Part shown: piece after piece, positions 1 to 12,224 of the stretch
Layout of the letters: each line of letters starts with the position of its first letter
Position numbering within the stretch: the first letter of the stretch is position 1
Assembly: GCA_013399305.1 (NCBI GenBank)
Contig: VXAI01000087.1
Span: 1,551,102 to 1,615,101 of the forward strand
Reading direction: 5' to 3'
DNA from: Rostratula benghalensis
Lineage: Eukaryota > Chordata > Aves > Charadriiformes > Rostratulidae
Length of the DNA stretch: 64,000 nt
Notes under the pieces: generated by a model
What the model was told of the DNA's origin: nothing
What the model saw: the letters and a program-made list of their open reading frames with translations, nothing else
Database searches by the model: none
Program-made: the position numbers and the translations under genes

Positions 1-1952
1 GATAAAAATAATGAAATAGATACGATACAATACAAAACTGTAACAAGTCCCCAGGATGACAGTCACGTCACCAGCAGGCACTGGGGGAGTCCCAGATTGG
101 ATTCAGTGATGAGGGAAAACAGATTCCAGTTCTGGAGTCAGGAAAAAACAGATTGGGATCAAAGGCAGAGGAACAGACAGGGTCTTATTCAGACATTTGT
201 CAGTGAGGGAAGTGAGTTGACCCTTTGATCCCTCAGCTTTTCTACTCAGCATGATGCAGATGGGATGGAAACACCCAGGTGGTCAGGTTTGGGTCACCTC
301 TCCTGTCCCCTCCTCCCCACAGGGGTGACCCCTCGAGGCTTTTCCGCTTCCCACCCTCCAAGGGGGCAAATAAGGCAATTCCCTGCCCCTGATTGTTCTA
401 GCAATGAGTATAAGCAAGGGCCTCTCTGCACACAATTCCTTGGCACGAAGGACAAACGTTGGTCTTACCACTCTGAGAATGAGCAGTTTTCTCCATAATA
501 TGCTGTTAATTTCAGAGAGTTAGAAGAGGCCTAGCTAAGATGTAAAAATTACAGAAGAGAAAGTTGGTTCTGTTTTACTTCAAACCAGGACACTGCTATA
601 ATCCAGCTTCTTTTTTGTGTCCAGGCCCACACAGTTGTTATGAAGGTCAGCCTGGATTTTAAGTAGGCTCTTCGTAGTAGCTGCAACCCCTACCCTCTAC
701 CCAAACACACATTTTCTTTGCTCTTAAATTATTAACAATGTCTAATTTCAGGCACAAAACTGGTTTTGCTCCCGTTAGAGAGGCTTTGTTCCTTGAGCAG
801 GCTCCACGTGATGTTCCTTGCCAACAATTCTGGACCAGAAGGAGGAAACCACTGCAATTCCCACTTCCAGGCTGTAAAGCAGCTTTCAGCACCACCAGCT
901 GACTACTTAGTGCATTTTAATTAGCTCAGGAACATTCCCAAGCCACTGGCATTGAAATGAAATGTGTGTACAACTGAGGACTCGCTCACTGGCAATCAAA
1001 TTTTTAGGTTACCAGGCCTGCTGAGTTCTCTCTGCAGAGCAGAGCCACTTGTTCAAAAGCAGAGATATTCCTCGAGGGGCAAGGAGGGGGAGAAAAAAGT
1101 GCCATATTTTTGCATAATCACAGCTTTCAGTACTACAAAATTCACTGCTCAGTGGGAAATTGCAAAACCAAAAGTCTTAGTCAGTACAAAGTCCTCAGTG
1201 CTCTGATGTGTTTAATGGAAGGGGAAAAACTGCCTTGCACAGAAGAGATTATGAGGGCTATTTGGCACCCTTTTTCTGTTTCTGGGTCTCATCGCAGTTA
1301 TGGAACACAGCATTGTGGTTTGAAGGCCTCTGTGAGCAATATAGCTCATAAACCCCCCCTTTCTTCTACTGCTCAGCCCTCCTTCAGCAGAAGTCTCTCT
1401 CACCTCCAGGAAAGCCAGGTTACAGCATGACGTGATTTAGCCCCTGCTGGCAGTCTCAGTATTGCTTAATTAACTTTTCCAAATTTATTGTGATTTCTTG
1501 CAGATCCAGCGTAAATGAAGTGTCTTGGCTACTGCAAAGCTGACACTGAGAAATTCGGAAGAAAAACTACATGTACTTATCACCACTTACACAGTGAAAA
1601 TATATTGCTTTTGCCTACTATTATGCATAACAAAGAGAGGAATAACACATTTTTCTTTTCCACTTTGCTTGAATTTAGAGGCTCATTTGTATCTATCATG
1701 TATTCATTTCTATGTATTTATTTCTATATATTTATTTCTATATACTGGCACTCCAGGTCAATAGTGGTAGTTTAAAACCCATCGGTGCACACATCCAGTC
1801 TTACAACAGAGAGTACAGGTACAGGATGACTGTGTAAGACCTTTATACTTGCTTGAATTCCAGTGATGTAGAATATGGGAAAAAAACCCCAAACAACTGG
1901 GTTGGAAGACGCCATTGATCAAAAAAATCAACTTACCATTTCATGCATAATT

Positions 1953-2350
1953 CAGAATCATAGGAAGGGACCTTAAAGATCATCAGGTTCCAACCTCCCC
2001 CCCTGCCCTGGGCAGGGACACCTCCCACCAGACTGGGTTGCTCAAAGCTCCATCCAGCCTGGCCTTGAACACCTCCAGGGATGGGGCATCCACAGCTTCT
2101 CTGGGCAACCTGTTCCAGTGTCTCACCACCCTCACAGGAAAGATTTTCTTTCTAATATCTCATCTAAATCTCCCCTTTCAGTTTAAAACCATTACCCCTC
2201 GTCCTATCACTACACTCCCAGATAAAGAGTTCCTCCCCAGCTCTCCTGTAGCCCCCTTCAGGTACTGGAAGGCTGTTTTAAGGTCTCCCTGGAGCTTTCT
2301 CTTCTCCAGGCTGAACAACCCCAGCTCTCTCAGCCTGTCATGAGGATATT
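1953..2350 (-). mobile_element. CR1 LINE fragment, 3' end
   Basis: Left edge GAATCATAGGAAGGGACC is the reverse complement of the CR1 3' terminus. It is followed by the characteristic blocks for GATGGGGCATCCACAGC, CAACCTGTTCCAGTG and CTTCTCCAGGCTGAACAACC. About 400 bases; 5'-truncated, no coding capacity. A short GGCCTT tandem adjoins at 2385-2402. Confidence 0.92.
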
Positions 2351-4627
2351 TGTGGTGCAGACCTTGGGCAAGCTCCACTGGACAGGCCTTGGCCTTGGCC
2401 TTGGCTGGCTCCCTGGTGGGTGACAGCACCCCAAACCAAGCACTGACCGAAATTTCTACAAAGCTCAAGAAGGCGACTCTCCCAGTAAAGGGGCAATAAA
2501 TCAAATGCGATCTTCACTAACACAGCAATGGAACACTGAGAGCAAACACAGTACACAGTGCCATTCCGCAGCCTGCTGGGTTCTGGCTCTACCCCCCTGA
2601 ATTCAGCTGTAATATCTGGATCATTGCAAGAAACGCTGGCATTAATATTTTATTTTTTTAAAAGCAAAGAGAGCTTGGCCCGGTTTCGCAAGCCAAGTAG
2701 GCCACAGTTTTCTCAAAATGATGGGCCTCCAGGGAGCCACGAGTAACTGAGCTAAGTCAAGAGACTGGCACAATTTTTATTTTGTAGAGCCTTAAAGGCT
2801 TTCTCCAGATATAAGTAAAACATGCCTCTCTTTAATTTTTGTTTGCTCTTTTACCGGTGCCACAACAAGTAATAAATTTTTATTTACAGCTTTCCAGTCA
2901 CTGCTGGATTTTTAAAAGGAAGATGATCCTGCATTTCCTGTGCTCTAAATACTGAAAAAGAAACAGTTTGAGCCTCCTGAGAAATTCTTTCTTCTTATAA
3001 ACACTGCATGTGGAGATAGAGCTTTAGGCACATTCTTTCCTAACTACACAACATTTTAATGTAGTTAAGCACACTCACTTGTAAGGAAGATCTTGAAGTG
3101 TATAACATAAATAGGTCTCTGTCAGCCCCTTATTTCAACAACAACAAAAGAAACCATAATTTAAAAATATTTTAATAGAATTTTTAACAAGGAACAATGT
3201 GTTTGGTTTCAAATATTTTACTCTCTCCTTGAATTATAAGGTCTTTTGGAACATTACCAGATAGTTTTCTCTTGGATGTTTTTACTTCATTCATAGTTAT
3301 GACCCTGAGCAAGATTAAGCAGAGTCAGCTAGTTTGTAGCAAGCCTAAAACTCAAGCCTTTTATACATAAGAGACAACATACAATATTATCTCATGTTAA
3401 GATGTAATTTCATCACCCTGTTATGCGTATCCAAAGGATGCACCCATTCGTTCATTGCTATCCCCCTTTCGCAAACACGGTTGACCTGGTTTGTGGTTGG
3501 TTGCCTTCCACTTGTATCAGTTGAATGAACTTAACTGCAAACAGCATGAAAAAAACCCCCAAACAACCAACCCCAACACCAAAACCAAAACAACAACAAC
3601 AAAACCCCCTGCAGATGGACAGGCAAGAAACTTGAATCTTATTCCAAATGAGGTATGGACCTCCTTGAAGGTCAGCTACACTCCCTCCGGCCTCTATTTC
3701 CCTGTAACCGTGCTTTTTTGGACAGTGGTTTTGAACCTTCAGGTGAGAAATACTCAGCAAATGTTATATATCAGTAACAAAAGCAGGCCAAGTGACTACA
3801 TTTTGTTCCTGCAAAGGCTTCCCACGGGGCCAGCGTCACCCATGGAGACTCTATTGCAGGATTTCTCTGGTGTTTTTACCCCAGGAACTGGTGCAAGATG
3901 GGCTCCAGTTACTGGTTTATCACTATCAACCTGTGCTGAGACTTGTGCGTCTAAATACCTATGAAAATCCAATCACTACTGTAAATTTTCTTATTACCTA
4001 TGCTCTGTACATTGCCAAATAAGCTTTTGCCTCCTGATTGCTGCAATGATATTTTTTTTTTACAAGATGTGGCTGCCTGTGAGACCAGATGACAGTGCTA
4101 ATGACCCATGTCCTTGTTGTTTGCCTCTCCTGCTTACGCCTCTTGTTTTTCCACACTCAATTAAGGAAAGGAATTGAGGTTAATATTCCTGTCCTTGAAA
4201 TTAAATCCATCCTTGCCCCACAGTGCAATTAATGAAAACAATTTTACAGAGCCTTTCATCTCTAGGTCACTGGTTTATTTAGTAGGAGTTGACAATGACT
4301 CATGCCATTAATTCGCCTGCTGGGTGGCAAGCATGGAGCGAATCAGCAACGTTAGCCTAGATTATAGCCATTTACCTTGCAAAACTACTGCCATGACTGA
4401 ACACCCCCTGCTGCTCCTTGAGGTGAAGAGCTGTGGTGGCTACAAGACTTCTCTTTGTATCAGTCACAGGTCCTCCTGCAGACATATTGAGGGTGCACAT
4501 GGCCTGTGCTGGTCTCGGTGCTGCTAATTCCAGGGCTAATTAGATAACTTGACTATTGCAATGTCAAACATTAGCCTTGGTCCAAATAACAGGGCAAGTT
4601 ATGCTACACACTCTTGATGTGAGAACT

Positions 4628-4832
4628 GCAGCAGGTCGAGGGAGATTATCCTGCCCCTCTACTCTGTCCCAGTGAGGCCCCATCTGGAGTACTGTGTCCA
4701 GTTCTGGGCTCCCCAGTTTAAGAAGGACAGGAAACCTGCTGGAGGGGCTAGAGCAGAGGACCACAAAGGTGATCAGGAGCTTGGGGAATCTCTGTTATGA
4801 GGAAAGGCTGAGGGACTTGGGATTAATCTCTT
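4628..4832 (+). mobile_element. CR1 LINE fragment, internal part
   Basis: Reads GCAGGTCGAGGGAGATTATC, then the CTGCCCCTCTACTCTG and CTGGAGTACTGTGTCCAGTT blocks typical of the end of the CR1 reverse-transcriptase ORF and the start of its 3' UTR. Both ends are truncated. A 128-residue open frame here is CR1-derived. Confidence 0.88.
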
Positions 4833-5104
4833 CCAGATCCACCTACGTAGCCTGTGGAGATTCTGACTTGCAAGGCAGAGATACATGTTTTGTATCAGTT
4901 AGGAGCCTAAATTCAAGCTTGCACCTTGAATTACTGTGGAGGAACGCTTCTCCCTTGCTTGTAAAGCAAATAGGAGAAAGCATCTTTGTGAATACTCCTA
5001 CCACCCCTCCAGTTACTTGCTCCAAGACCAAGCTTGGAGAAAACAGTCAGTATGGGAAGAGTAGCCATATACTGAGTTGAGACAGCCTCAACATATATCC
5101 CTCT

Positions 5105-5640
5105 ATAGAATCATAGAATTGTTTAGGTTGGAAGGCACCTTTAAGATCATCTAGTCCGACCATCAACCTTATTCTAATAAAAACTATTACTAAACCATGT
5201 CACTAAGCACTGTGTCAACCTGTCTCTTAAATACCTCCAGGGATGGTGCCTCAACCACTTCCCTGAGCAGCCCATTCCAAGGCTTGAGATAACCCTTTCA
5301 GTGTAAACATTTTTCCTAATCTCCAACCTGAACCTCCCCTGGCGCAACTTGAGGCCACTTCCTCTTGTCCCATCACCTGTGACTTGGGAGAAGAAACCAA
5401 CCCCCACCTCTCTATACCTTCCTTTCAGGGAGTTGTAGGGAGTGATAAGGTCTTCCCTCAGCCGCCTTTTCTCCAGGCTGAACATCCTCAGTTCCCTCAG
5501 CTGCTCCTCATAAGACTTATTCTCCAGACCCCTCACCAGCTTTGTTGCCCTTCTCTGGACCTGCTCCAGCACTTCAATGTCTTTTTTGTGGTAAGTGGCC
5601 CAAAACTGGACTATAACCTTGATCCTTGTTACAGGCAAGG
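5105..5640 (-). mobile_element. CR1 LINE fragment, 3' end
   Basis: Begins ATAGAATCATAGAATTG and continues through the blocks for TACCTCCAGGGATGGTG, CTTTTCTCCAGGCTGAACA, CTTCTCTGGACCTGCTCCAG and GGCCCAAAACTGGAC. At over 500 bases it is the longest well-preserved CR1 in the window. The 154-residue minus-strand open frame is a decayed remnant of CR1 sequence, not a host gene. Confidence 0.93.
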
Positions 5641-6609
5641 CTGCGTATTTTCAAGCTCACAGCAATAGGAACTTCTTCCATTTGCTGCCGTCCTAGATAC
5701 CCTGGGATAGGCTTTCCAAACCCTGACAAGCACGCTCAGCTCTTGAAAATAAAGAAAACCCTGTAAGTTTTCCTTTCCTCATCTCTTCAGAACAAAGCAA
5801 AAAGAGACACACACCCTCCCAGAGTCAGGGCTTACTTATGATCACGTTGAAAATTTTTGAGCTCAGCCATGCCTGAAAGAAAGGGGAGCCTTTAGGTCTG
5901 AGCGGATACTAGGGGAGAACATTAGCCCAAATAAATACCAGAGGCTGGATCATAAAAGGTTCAGGAGAGCTCAAAGTGCTTAGCGTTCCTCGTCTGATTC
6001 CTACGGGATTTGTACTTGTGCCACGCTGACAAGCGAGCGGCACAGCCTGCGGTTCGCTGCCCTGGGTGCAGAGCAATAGTTTTTGTGCAACTGACTGCAG
6101 TAAGGCTGAGGTTGCGTCCCATTTGCTGCCTGGCTTGTGGAGGTGCAGCTTTCCTCCTCCCGCGTAGCCCAGAAACTGATCGTGAGGATCTTGCAAAAAT
6201 ATCTTCACAATGCAGGGCGCTGCTGGGGCGGCTCGAGTACAGATGAGTAAATGCCTCGCCTGAACGCTTCGGCGTTTAAAGAGTATTTTAGAGCTACTGC
6301 ACACTTGTCCCTTACACAGCAGGAGGGACACTGGAGCAGCACATCACCAGTCAGCGTTTTTAAACTTCTTTGAAGCACTTTTTAAAACATTCAGCTCATT
6401 CACCTTGCAAGCAAAAAGGGCTCTTGGGACCCAGCAGCACCAGCTGACAGGCGGCTACTCCAGATAACGCTAGCACGAACAGCTCTTCTGTCTTAATGAG
6501 CAATCTAAACATCAGATTTTTTAAACATTGATTTATACTTTACCTTATAATTGATTCTAATGCTTTCTTTGGGGAGGTGGGGAAATAAGTCATTATTTAT
6601 GGGCATGTT

Positions 6610-6983
6610 TAGTTCAGAGGAGGCTGAGGGGAGATCTCATGGCCCTCTACAACTACCTGAAAGGAGGTTGTAGAGAGGTGGGTGCTGGCCTCTTCTCCGA
6701 AGAGAGTAATGACAGGACCAGAGGAAATGGTCTGAAGTTGTGGCAGGGGAGGTTCAGATTAGATATTAGGAAGAATGTCTTTACTGCAAAGTGGTCAGGC
6801 ACTGGAACAGCCTGCCCAGGGAGGTGTTGATTCACCATCCCTGGAGGTATTTAAGAAATGTGTAGATGTGGCACTTCAGGGCATGCTCTAGTGGCTGAGA
6901 CTGTAGCAGGTTTTTTTGTGTGTGTATGGTTGGACTTGATGATCTCAGAGGCCCTTTCCAACCATGAAGATTCTGTGATTATG
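6610..6983 (+). mobile_element. CR1 LINE fragment, 3' end
   Basis: Begins GAGGAGGCTGAGGGGAGATC and proceeds through CACTGGAACAGCCTGCCC, CCATCCCTGGAGGTATTTAA and GGTTGGACTTGATGATCTCA, ending ATTCTGTGATTATG, the CR1 3' terminus. 5'-truncated. Confidence 0.93.
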
Positions 6984-8651
6984 AGAAACGCTGTCATTTA
7001 ATGCAAGAGGCCAATTTAAATGAACAAACCTTAAGCAGTGAGTTGCTTCTCCTGCTGCTGCTGTGATATTAGTGAGACCTCCCTGGGAAATGTGGAGGAA
7101 CGCACCCCATTTCTACCCCTGCACGTGCTGTTACTGTTGGAGGACTGTCCTGTCTCCGGAGTGGGGTATTTGCTAAGGAGCTTTGTAAAGAGCAGTCACA
7201 CAGAACCATCTGTAGCTGTGACAGCGAAAGGGTCTCAGCCGGGCAGGGTTCCCTGGAAGATTAACAACATCTCAGACCAACACAGCTGGAAAACTCAAAG
7301 TTTTGGCAACACCTTCCCTCCTTCCCTGACCAGACAGTTTTAGACATCAGGATTAACATGCCAAACTGACTGCAAACTCATTAGCCTCACTGGCATTCTC
7401 CCTCATTTTCCTGCAAATTTTTGAGATTTCAGCATTTTGTTTGATTTCAGAACCCAAAGCTCTGCTTTCCCCCAGCGACTTCAAAACCCAGACTACAAGT
7501 AACCGCTCAGGCAAACCAAGAGTCATTGCTGCTTAAAAAACTTGTAACATCAACACCAGATTTCTTCCTACTAAATATCTCCTGAAAATTACTCACTTCA
7601 CTGTTACAAACAAATAAATCAAGACTGAACTTCTCTAGAGCCATCTTACTTGCAATTACATTTTATGATTATGTCTAATCTCTGTACCTGAACCTTATTG
7701 GCAGAGACCAAATTTGTAGGAGCTGAACAAAAATGCAGAAAAGCTGTGTATAATTGGTTGTATCAGCTGGCTCCTCTTCTAGGGGAGGAAGGCAAAAACA
7801 TCCCCCAAAATCTGAGCTCTCAGACAATTAAAACCAAATTAGCTTCCCAATATTCAGTCCTTTTTCAACCTTTCATGATTTATTGCAATAGGATTATATT
7901 AAAAAAAAAAAAATCAAGTTCTTAGTCTGAGGTCCTGCTCCAGGAGCAGTTAGATAAAAACTCACGCTTTACAGAGGGACAGATTCACCAGACTCTCTAC
8001 CTAGTTCAAGTCACCGACTTGGAGGAAAGAAGTTACTGCTGCTGGTAGCTCTCATGTGAGTACACTGGTTCCCCCAGCTCTTGGAAAGGAACAGCCCCTT
8101 CAGCTGGACCTGCTCAAAACCAGTGGAAGCTGAGGACTTGCCCAGGAGGTGCAAGTTATGTGGTCCTAAAACCATAGAGTCAAAACAATTGAGACTGAAA
8201 ACTCAGTTTGACCAACAGAATTTTTTTTTTTTTTTTTGGCGGGGTCATGCTGTATTGTGCAAAGTAAGCGATAAGCCAGCCAAGCTCGGACCCCCAGCTG
8301 CATTGGCAGGGATTTTGTTTCAATGTCCCTTTTGGGTCTGTGCTTTCAAGTCAGAGCAGTCAGGAAGGCAACCTTGAAAGCCTCCTCCACAGCACACCAC
8401 TTACTTCACCACATGGTTCCTTTGGTAGTATACTCAGAGGAGGGCTTGTGCCAAAGCTACTGGTGTGTTTCCATGATCCAGAGAGGTGGGATACAATGTG
8501 CTCAGTGCTCCTCACACCCTTGGTGTTTCCCCTCCCCCTTAAAAACCAAAACATATTCTTCCTCAGCCATCTCTTGACCTAGTGTGCCAAAAGATCACCC
8601 TGAACCTCACACTTCGCTACAGCTGCAGTGTCTGCCAGCACCCAAGGACCA

Positions 8652-8839
8652 TTCAAGGGTGGTGCGACACTGGAACAGAGAGGTGGTGGAGGCCCCATCC
8701 CTGGAGGCATTCAAGGTCAGGCTTGATGAGCCTCCAAGCAATCCCATCTGGTTGAAGATGTCCCTGCTTACTGCAAGAGGGTTGGACTTGATGACCTTTA
8801 AAGGTCGCTTCCAACCCAACACGTTCTATGATTCTGTGA
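8652..8839 (+). mobile_element. CR1 LINE fragment, 3' end
   Basis: Contains GCGACACTGGAACAGAGAGG, CCCCATCCCTGGAGGCATTC and GGGTTGGACTTGATGACC, ending TTCTATGATTCTGTGA. About 190 bases. Confidence 0.9.
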
Positions 8840-10329
8840 CACCCGGAGTGGTGGCTGAAGACCTCCAGTGCCATCCAGCAGGCTTGCCAGCACACAGCCA
8901 AGGCATTCTGCTCTGATGTAAGGCACAGCTGCACCAACCAAAGTGGCTCCTTGAGCTGCCTCTTTAGTCCTGTCTAAGACCTTTACTGGCCCAGAAGCCG
9001 TTCATGCTCAGCAGACCAGCAGACAGACCCCCAGCAACCCTCAGAGGACGAGCTAAATTAGCTTCACCTCCTACCTCAGGAATAATTCCTGGCTGTGCTC
9101 GAGCCGCGTTGCTAATGATGACATAAGAAACTTTTAATAAGAATCTGATTCGCATGTACCAGGTTTAACTTTTTGGAGACAGCTGTTTGAGGTGTCCTCC
9201 GGCAACGGGCACTGGCCTTGGAGAACAAAGACGTTCACAGGAACACTTCTGCAGCAGTGGCTTGGCAAATACAGAAATCCTTAGATGACAGGACAATTTA
9301 TTCTCTCTCTTTGTCTAATTTTTGTGACTTTGCCTGGTTTTAGAAGGGAGTCAGAGTAGTCTTAAACATTGATTATATTGACACCAACAATAAAAGTCTC
9401 AGTGCAAACAGCTCTCCTCCTTTTCTTAAGCACTTTTTGGGCCACTCCTTCTCACACCACAGGACCAAGACAGTCATGGTGGCCTTGCACATCGTGCATA
9501 GGTGGGCCTACAGGTGAAGGCCACCTTGCTGCTCCTCATGAAAAAGGAGAGGAACAGAGCCAGACAGAGCTCTTCAACTGCATCCATCTCATCGTATGAT
9601 CTTCTGGTCTCCTACAACTGGGAACTTTTTTTCCCCCTAATTTTCTGCTGCAAGCTAAAATCCTTGCCCTTCCCCATGTGCTGAGCCCACAGGATATGCG
9701 AATGCAAGTCGCTCCTTGGTCCCCTGCCTACATACCAGAGGAGAGCAGCCCACACGCAGCTACTCCACAGCCTCTTCTCCCCTTCACCACCACTGGGAAG
9801 AAAGGGCAGGACCGTTGTCACACACCAAGGAGGCAAGGCCTCCTCTCCAGCCACTTCCAGGTCTGCCTCTCCTTTCCCAAGGGTGGCAACTTCTTCTGCC
9901 TCTCCCTCCCCAAGGCTTACTCAGTGTAAAACACCCAGCTATGAATGACACCCCTCCACCCCCCCCCCTTTTTTTTTTTTAATTTCATTTAGGTCAAACA
10001 CCTAGCATTAGCAGTGCTCTGTCAGTATTTTTAAGGCAGTATTCTATTCATGATTGAAAAATTTAAGTTTAAATTCAGTTTTGCTCATTCAATTAAGTGT
10101 CCCCTCTGTGACCGGGGCCAGGACGGAGGTTCAGAGTTGAAACGTTTGCAGCAAATTGTGGCCATGTGTGGTGGGAGACCTCAACTGCCCCTGCAAGAAG
10201 CAGAGAAGGGTTGCCCAGGCACAGGAAATAACCCATGTCCTCTCATGTACGCCCACCTGCATTTATCTGGCTCTACAGAACTTGACCTCACAGGCGCCGC
10301 TCATCTGGTGACGTTTTTCAAGTAAGCCC

Positions 10330-10400
10330 ACGGCAAGGGGGTTGGAACTTGAGGAACTTTAAGGTGCCTCCCAACTCGAACCATTCCGTGATTGTATGAA
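10330..10400 (+). mobile_element. Short CR1 3' tail
   Basis: Only the terminal segment remains: GGGGGTTGGAACTTGAGGAA, then CATTCCGTGATTGTATGA. Diverged from consensus. Confidence 0.7.
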
Positions 10401-10623
10401 GTGAAAGCTAACTGCAAGAAAGCTCAGATTTTGGAAATTTTGAAAAGTCACCTACCATTTCTGATTTGCTCTATGTGGCTCTCCACACCTATACACCTCC
10501 ACACACGGCAGCGTGCATACGTGTGCACATACACGTGCAAAGGTTTACTTCCATAAAGCTCCTCTTCTTCAACCAGTTCACTGTGGGGAAAGCTGGATTT
10601 TGAGGGGTGGACTGTGCTGCATC

Positions 10624-10646
10624 TTTTTTTTTTTTTTTTTTTTTTC
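10624..10646. repeat. Poly(T) tract, 23 bases
   Basis: Uninterrupted T-run followed by CCCCCC; homopolymer only, about 110 bases left of a CR1 tail. Confidence 0.9.
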
Positions 10647-10754
10647 CCCCCGTTATCCTTTCAAACTCTCCTCCAGGTTTGAGCAGGGCACCTGAAACCG
10701 CCGAGCAGCTCAGAACCGACCTGATGCACGATTTTGTGTTCTTCAGGGGCAAAG

Positions 10755-10875
10755 AGACAGCAGAAGGCCTGGATGTGTTCCTGTGTGACCTGATGGAGGT
10801 GTTCCTGCTCCAGCAGGGGGATTGGACTGGATGAGCTTTCAAGGTTGCCTTCCAATCCCTGATATTCTGTGAAGG
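10755..10875 (+). mobile_element. Short CR1 3' tail
   Basis: Contains GTGACCTGATGGAGGTGTTC, CAGGGGGATTGGACTGGATG and CCTTCCAATCCCTGATATTC, close to the CR1 3' end consensus. The left boundary is uncertain. Confidence 0.72.
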
Positions 10876-11395
10876 GGTTGTCTCTGTCTGTGATGCGGCA
10901 GCAGAAACTCTCAAGCAGCCAAAAATCCACTACGAACGAAAGGGAGAAATTCCAGGGGATGGGATGGAATTTGTCCGAAGGGAACAATGAAAGACGAGCC
11001 CTTATCTTTTTGTGGAACATCCGTCTGAAAGAGGTGGCATTCCTAAAATACCTCCATGCCCAGCTCTGAGCAGGGCTGTTCTGCCTACACCCTGCTTCTG
11101 CAGGCAGGAAGGGAAGAGCTCACGGCAGAAGAATTTTCGTTCGGTGGTGGGAACAACTGCACGATGATTATTCCCCCACCCCGTGTGGGATTCCAGGGGA
11201 GATCAAGGCTGCCCTGGCACGCTCTGGGGCATGACTACATGTTTGTGGAAGTCTCTCAGCTTTTATTAATTAGATTCCTGACAGCGCAGTAAAAAGCTGG
11301 TAGCAGAAAGCCACACTGCTCATTCCTGGCTCATAGGAAATCATTCACCATTTTATGTACAAGTTTTGAATTACAATTTTCACCATCTCATCAGA

Positions 11396-11479
11396 AAAAA
11401 AAACAAACCCCAAACCAAAACCAACCAAATTACCCCAAACCAACAAAAATCCAACCCAAAAAGCCTTAAAAAAACCCCC
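11396..11479. repeat. C/A-rich low-complexity tract
   Basis: Irregular alternation of A-runs and CC/CCCC blocks (AAACCCCAAACCAAAACC type). Similar tracts occur near 3549-3609, 46020-46045 and 51963-52001, always C/A-rich on the plus strand. Confidence 0.75.
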
Positions 11480-12224
11480 TTTTTTGGCAGACCCGCACAG
11501 TGTACAGAAGTATAATTTCAGTTACAGGCTATTTCATGGAACACATACTGGCAACAAAAAGCAGAGCCTGTTACCTCTTCTGAGAAGGCAGTGCCCAGAC
11601 AAAACTAGGTGTTTCACCTCCATTATTAGAGGAGAAGCTTCAACTGGACAAAAAGAGAACAAGAAAAAAAAAAATTCCTGAACACTCCAGATAGCTTAAC
11701 AGAAAAATAAAAGTACGTCTGTAAACAACTTGAAAATAAGAGCCTTATGAAAAGAGTAAGGGTGTTAAAAATTCAAGCTGTTAAAAACTCCTCTTAGCCC
11801 AAACCGCTCCATTCTGCCCTTACAGGTTATTTTATGACACGCTGATCATGTCCCAGAAGCCTGGGCAAATGCTTTTTCAATTTTTGGTGGAACTGAGGGA
11901 GGGACAACAACTCAAAGGCCAAGGGTCAAACTCCAACCGCCCTTTGCGAGTGAGGAGAGCAGCAGAACCCCTTGGTGAATGGAAGCACACGTGGAAGGCA
12001 CAGGACTTGCTTCAGCACATGTTAAACAAGGGGCTGATCAACCAGTGTGTCCATTTTGGTAGATGGACAGATGTAAGTGAAGAGCAATGCTCTGGATAAC
12101 TCCTGCTGTTCCTAATACTACAGTTATTTTCTCCGCCAATTACATTTTGCTATAAATATGCGTGCCCTTAAGCTGATCCCAATATCAGTTTCAGCTAACT
12201 AATCAAATTATCTGCTTGAGGTTT

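Larger units (their letters stand above)
1..12224. other. Intergenic region downstream of MAP3K7
   Basis: No gene supported. Open frames here are short, lack family resemblance, and several are translations of CR1 fragments. Contents are seven CR1 pieces (listed separately), T or A homopolymers at 8221-8237 and 10624-10646, C/A-rich low-complexity tracts near 3549-3609 and 11396-11479, and a C-run/T-run at about 9957-9980. Confidence 0.7.

Noticed and set aside
1700..1745. ATTTATTTCTATAT-like near-tandem
   Set aside because: Imperfect AT-rich low complexity of a kind common in this window.
2385..2405. GGCCTT tandem of three units at the edge of a CR1
   Set aside because: Too short to stand as a separate repeat; mentioned with the CR1 entry.
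3491..3964. 157-residue plus-strand open frame
   Set aside because: Includes a translated C/A-rich low-complexity tract, shows no domain or signal that I recognise and has no splice or promoter context.
4694..5638. Open frames of 128 and 154 residues downstream of MAP3K7
   Set aside because: They overlap CR1 fragments and translate CR1 sequence or its antisense, not host genes.
11262..11267. Minus-strand AATAAA as the MAP3K7 end
   Set aside because: Possible, but a nearer signal exists at 12244-12249; kept only as an alternative for a longer 3' UTR.
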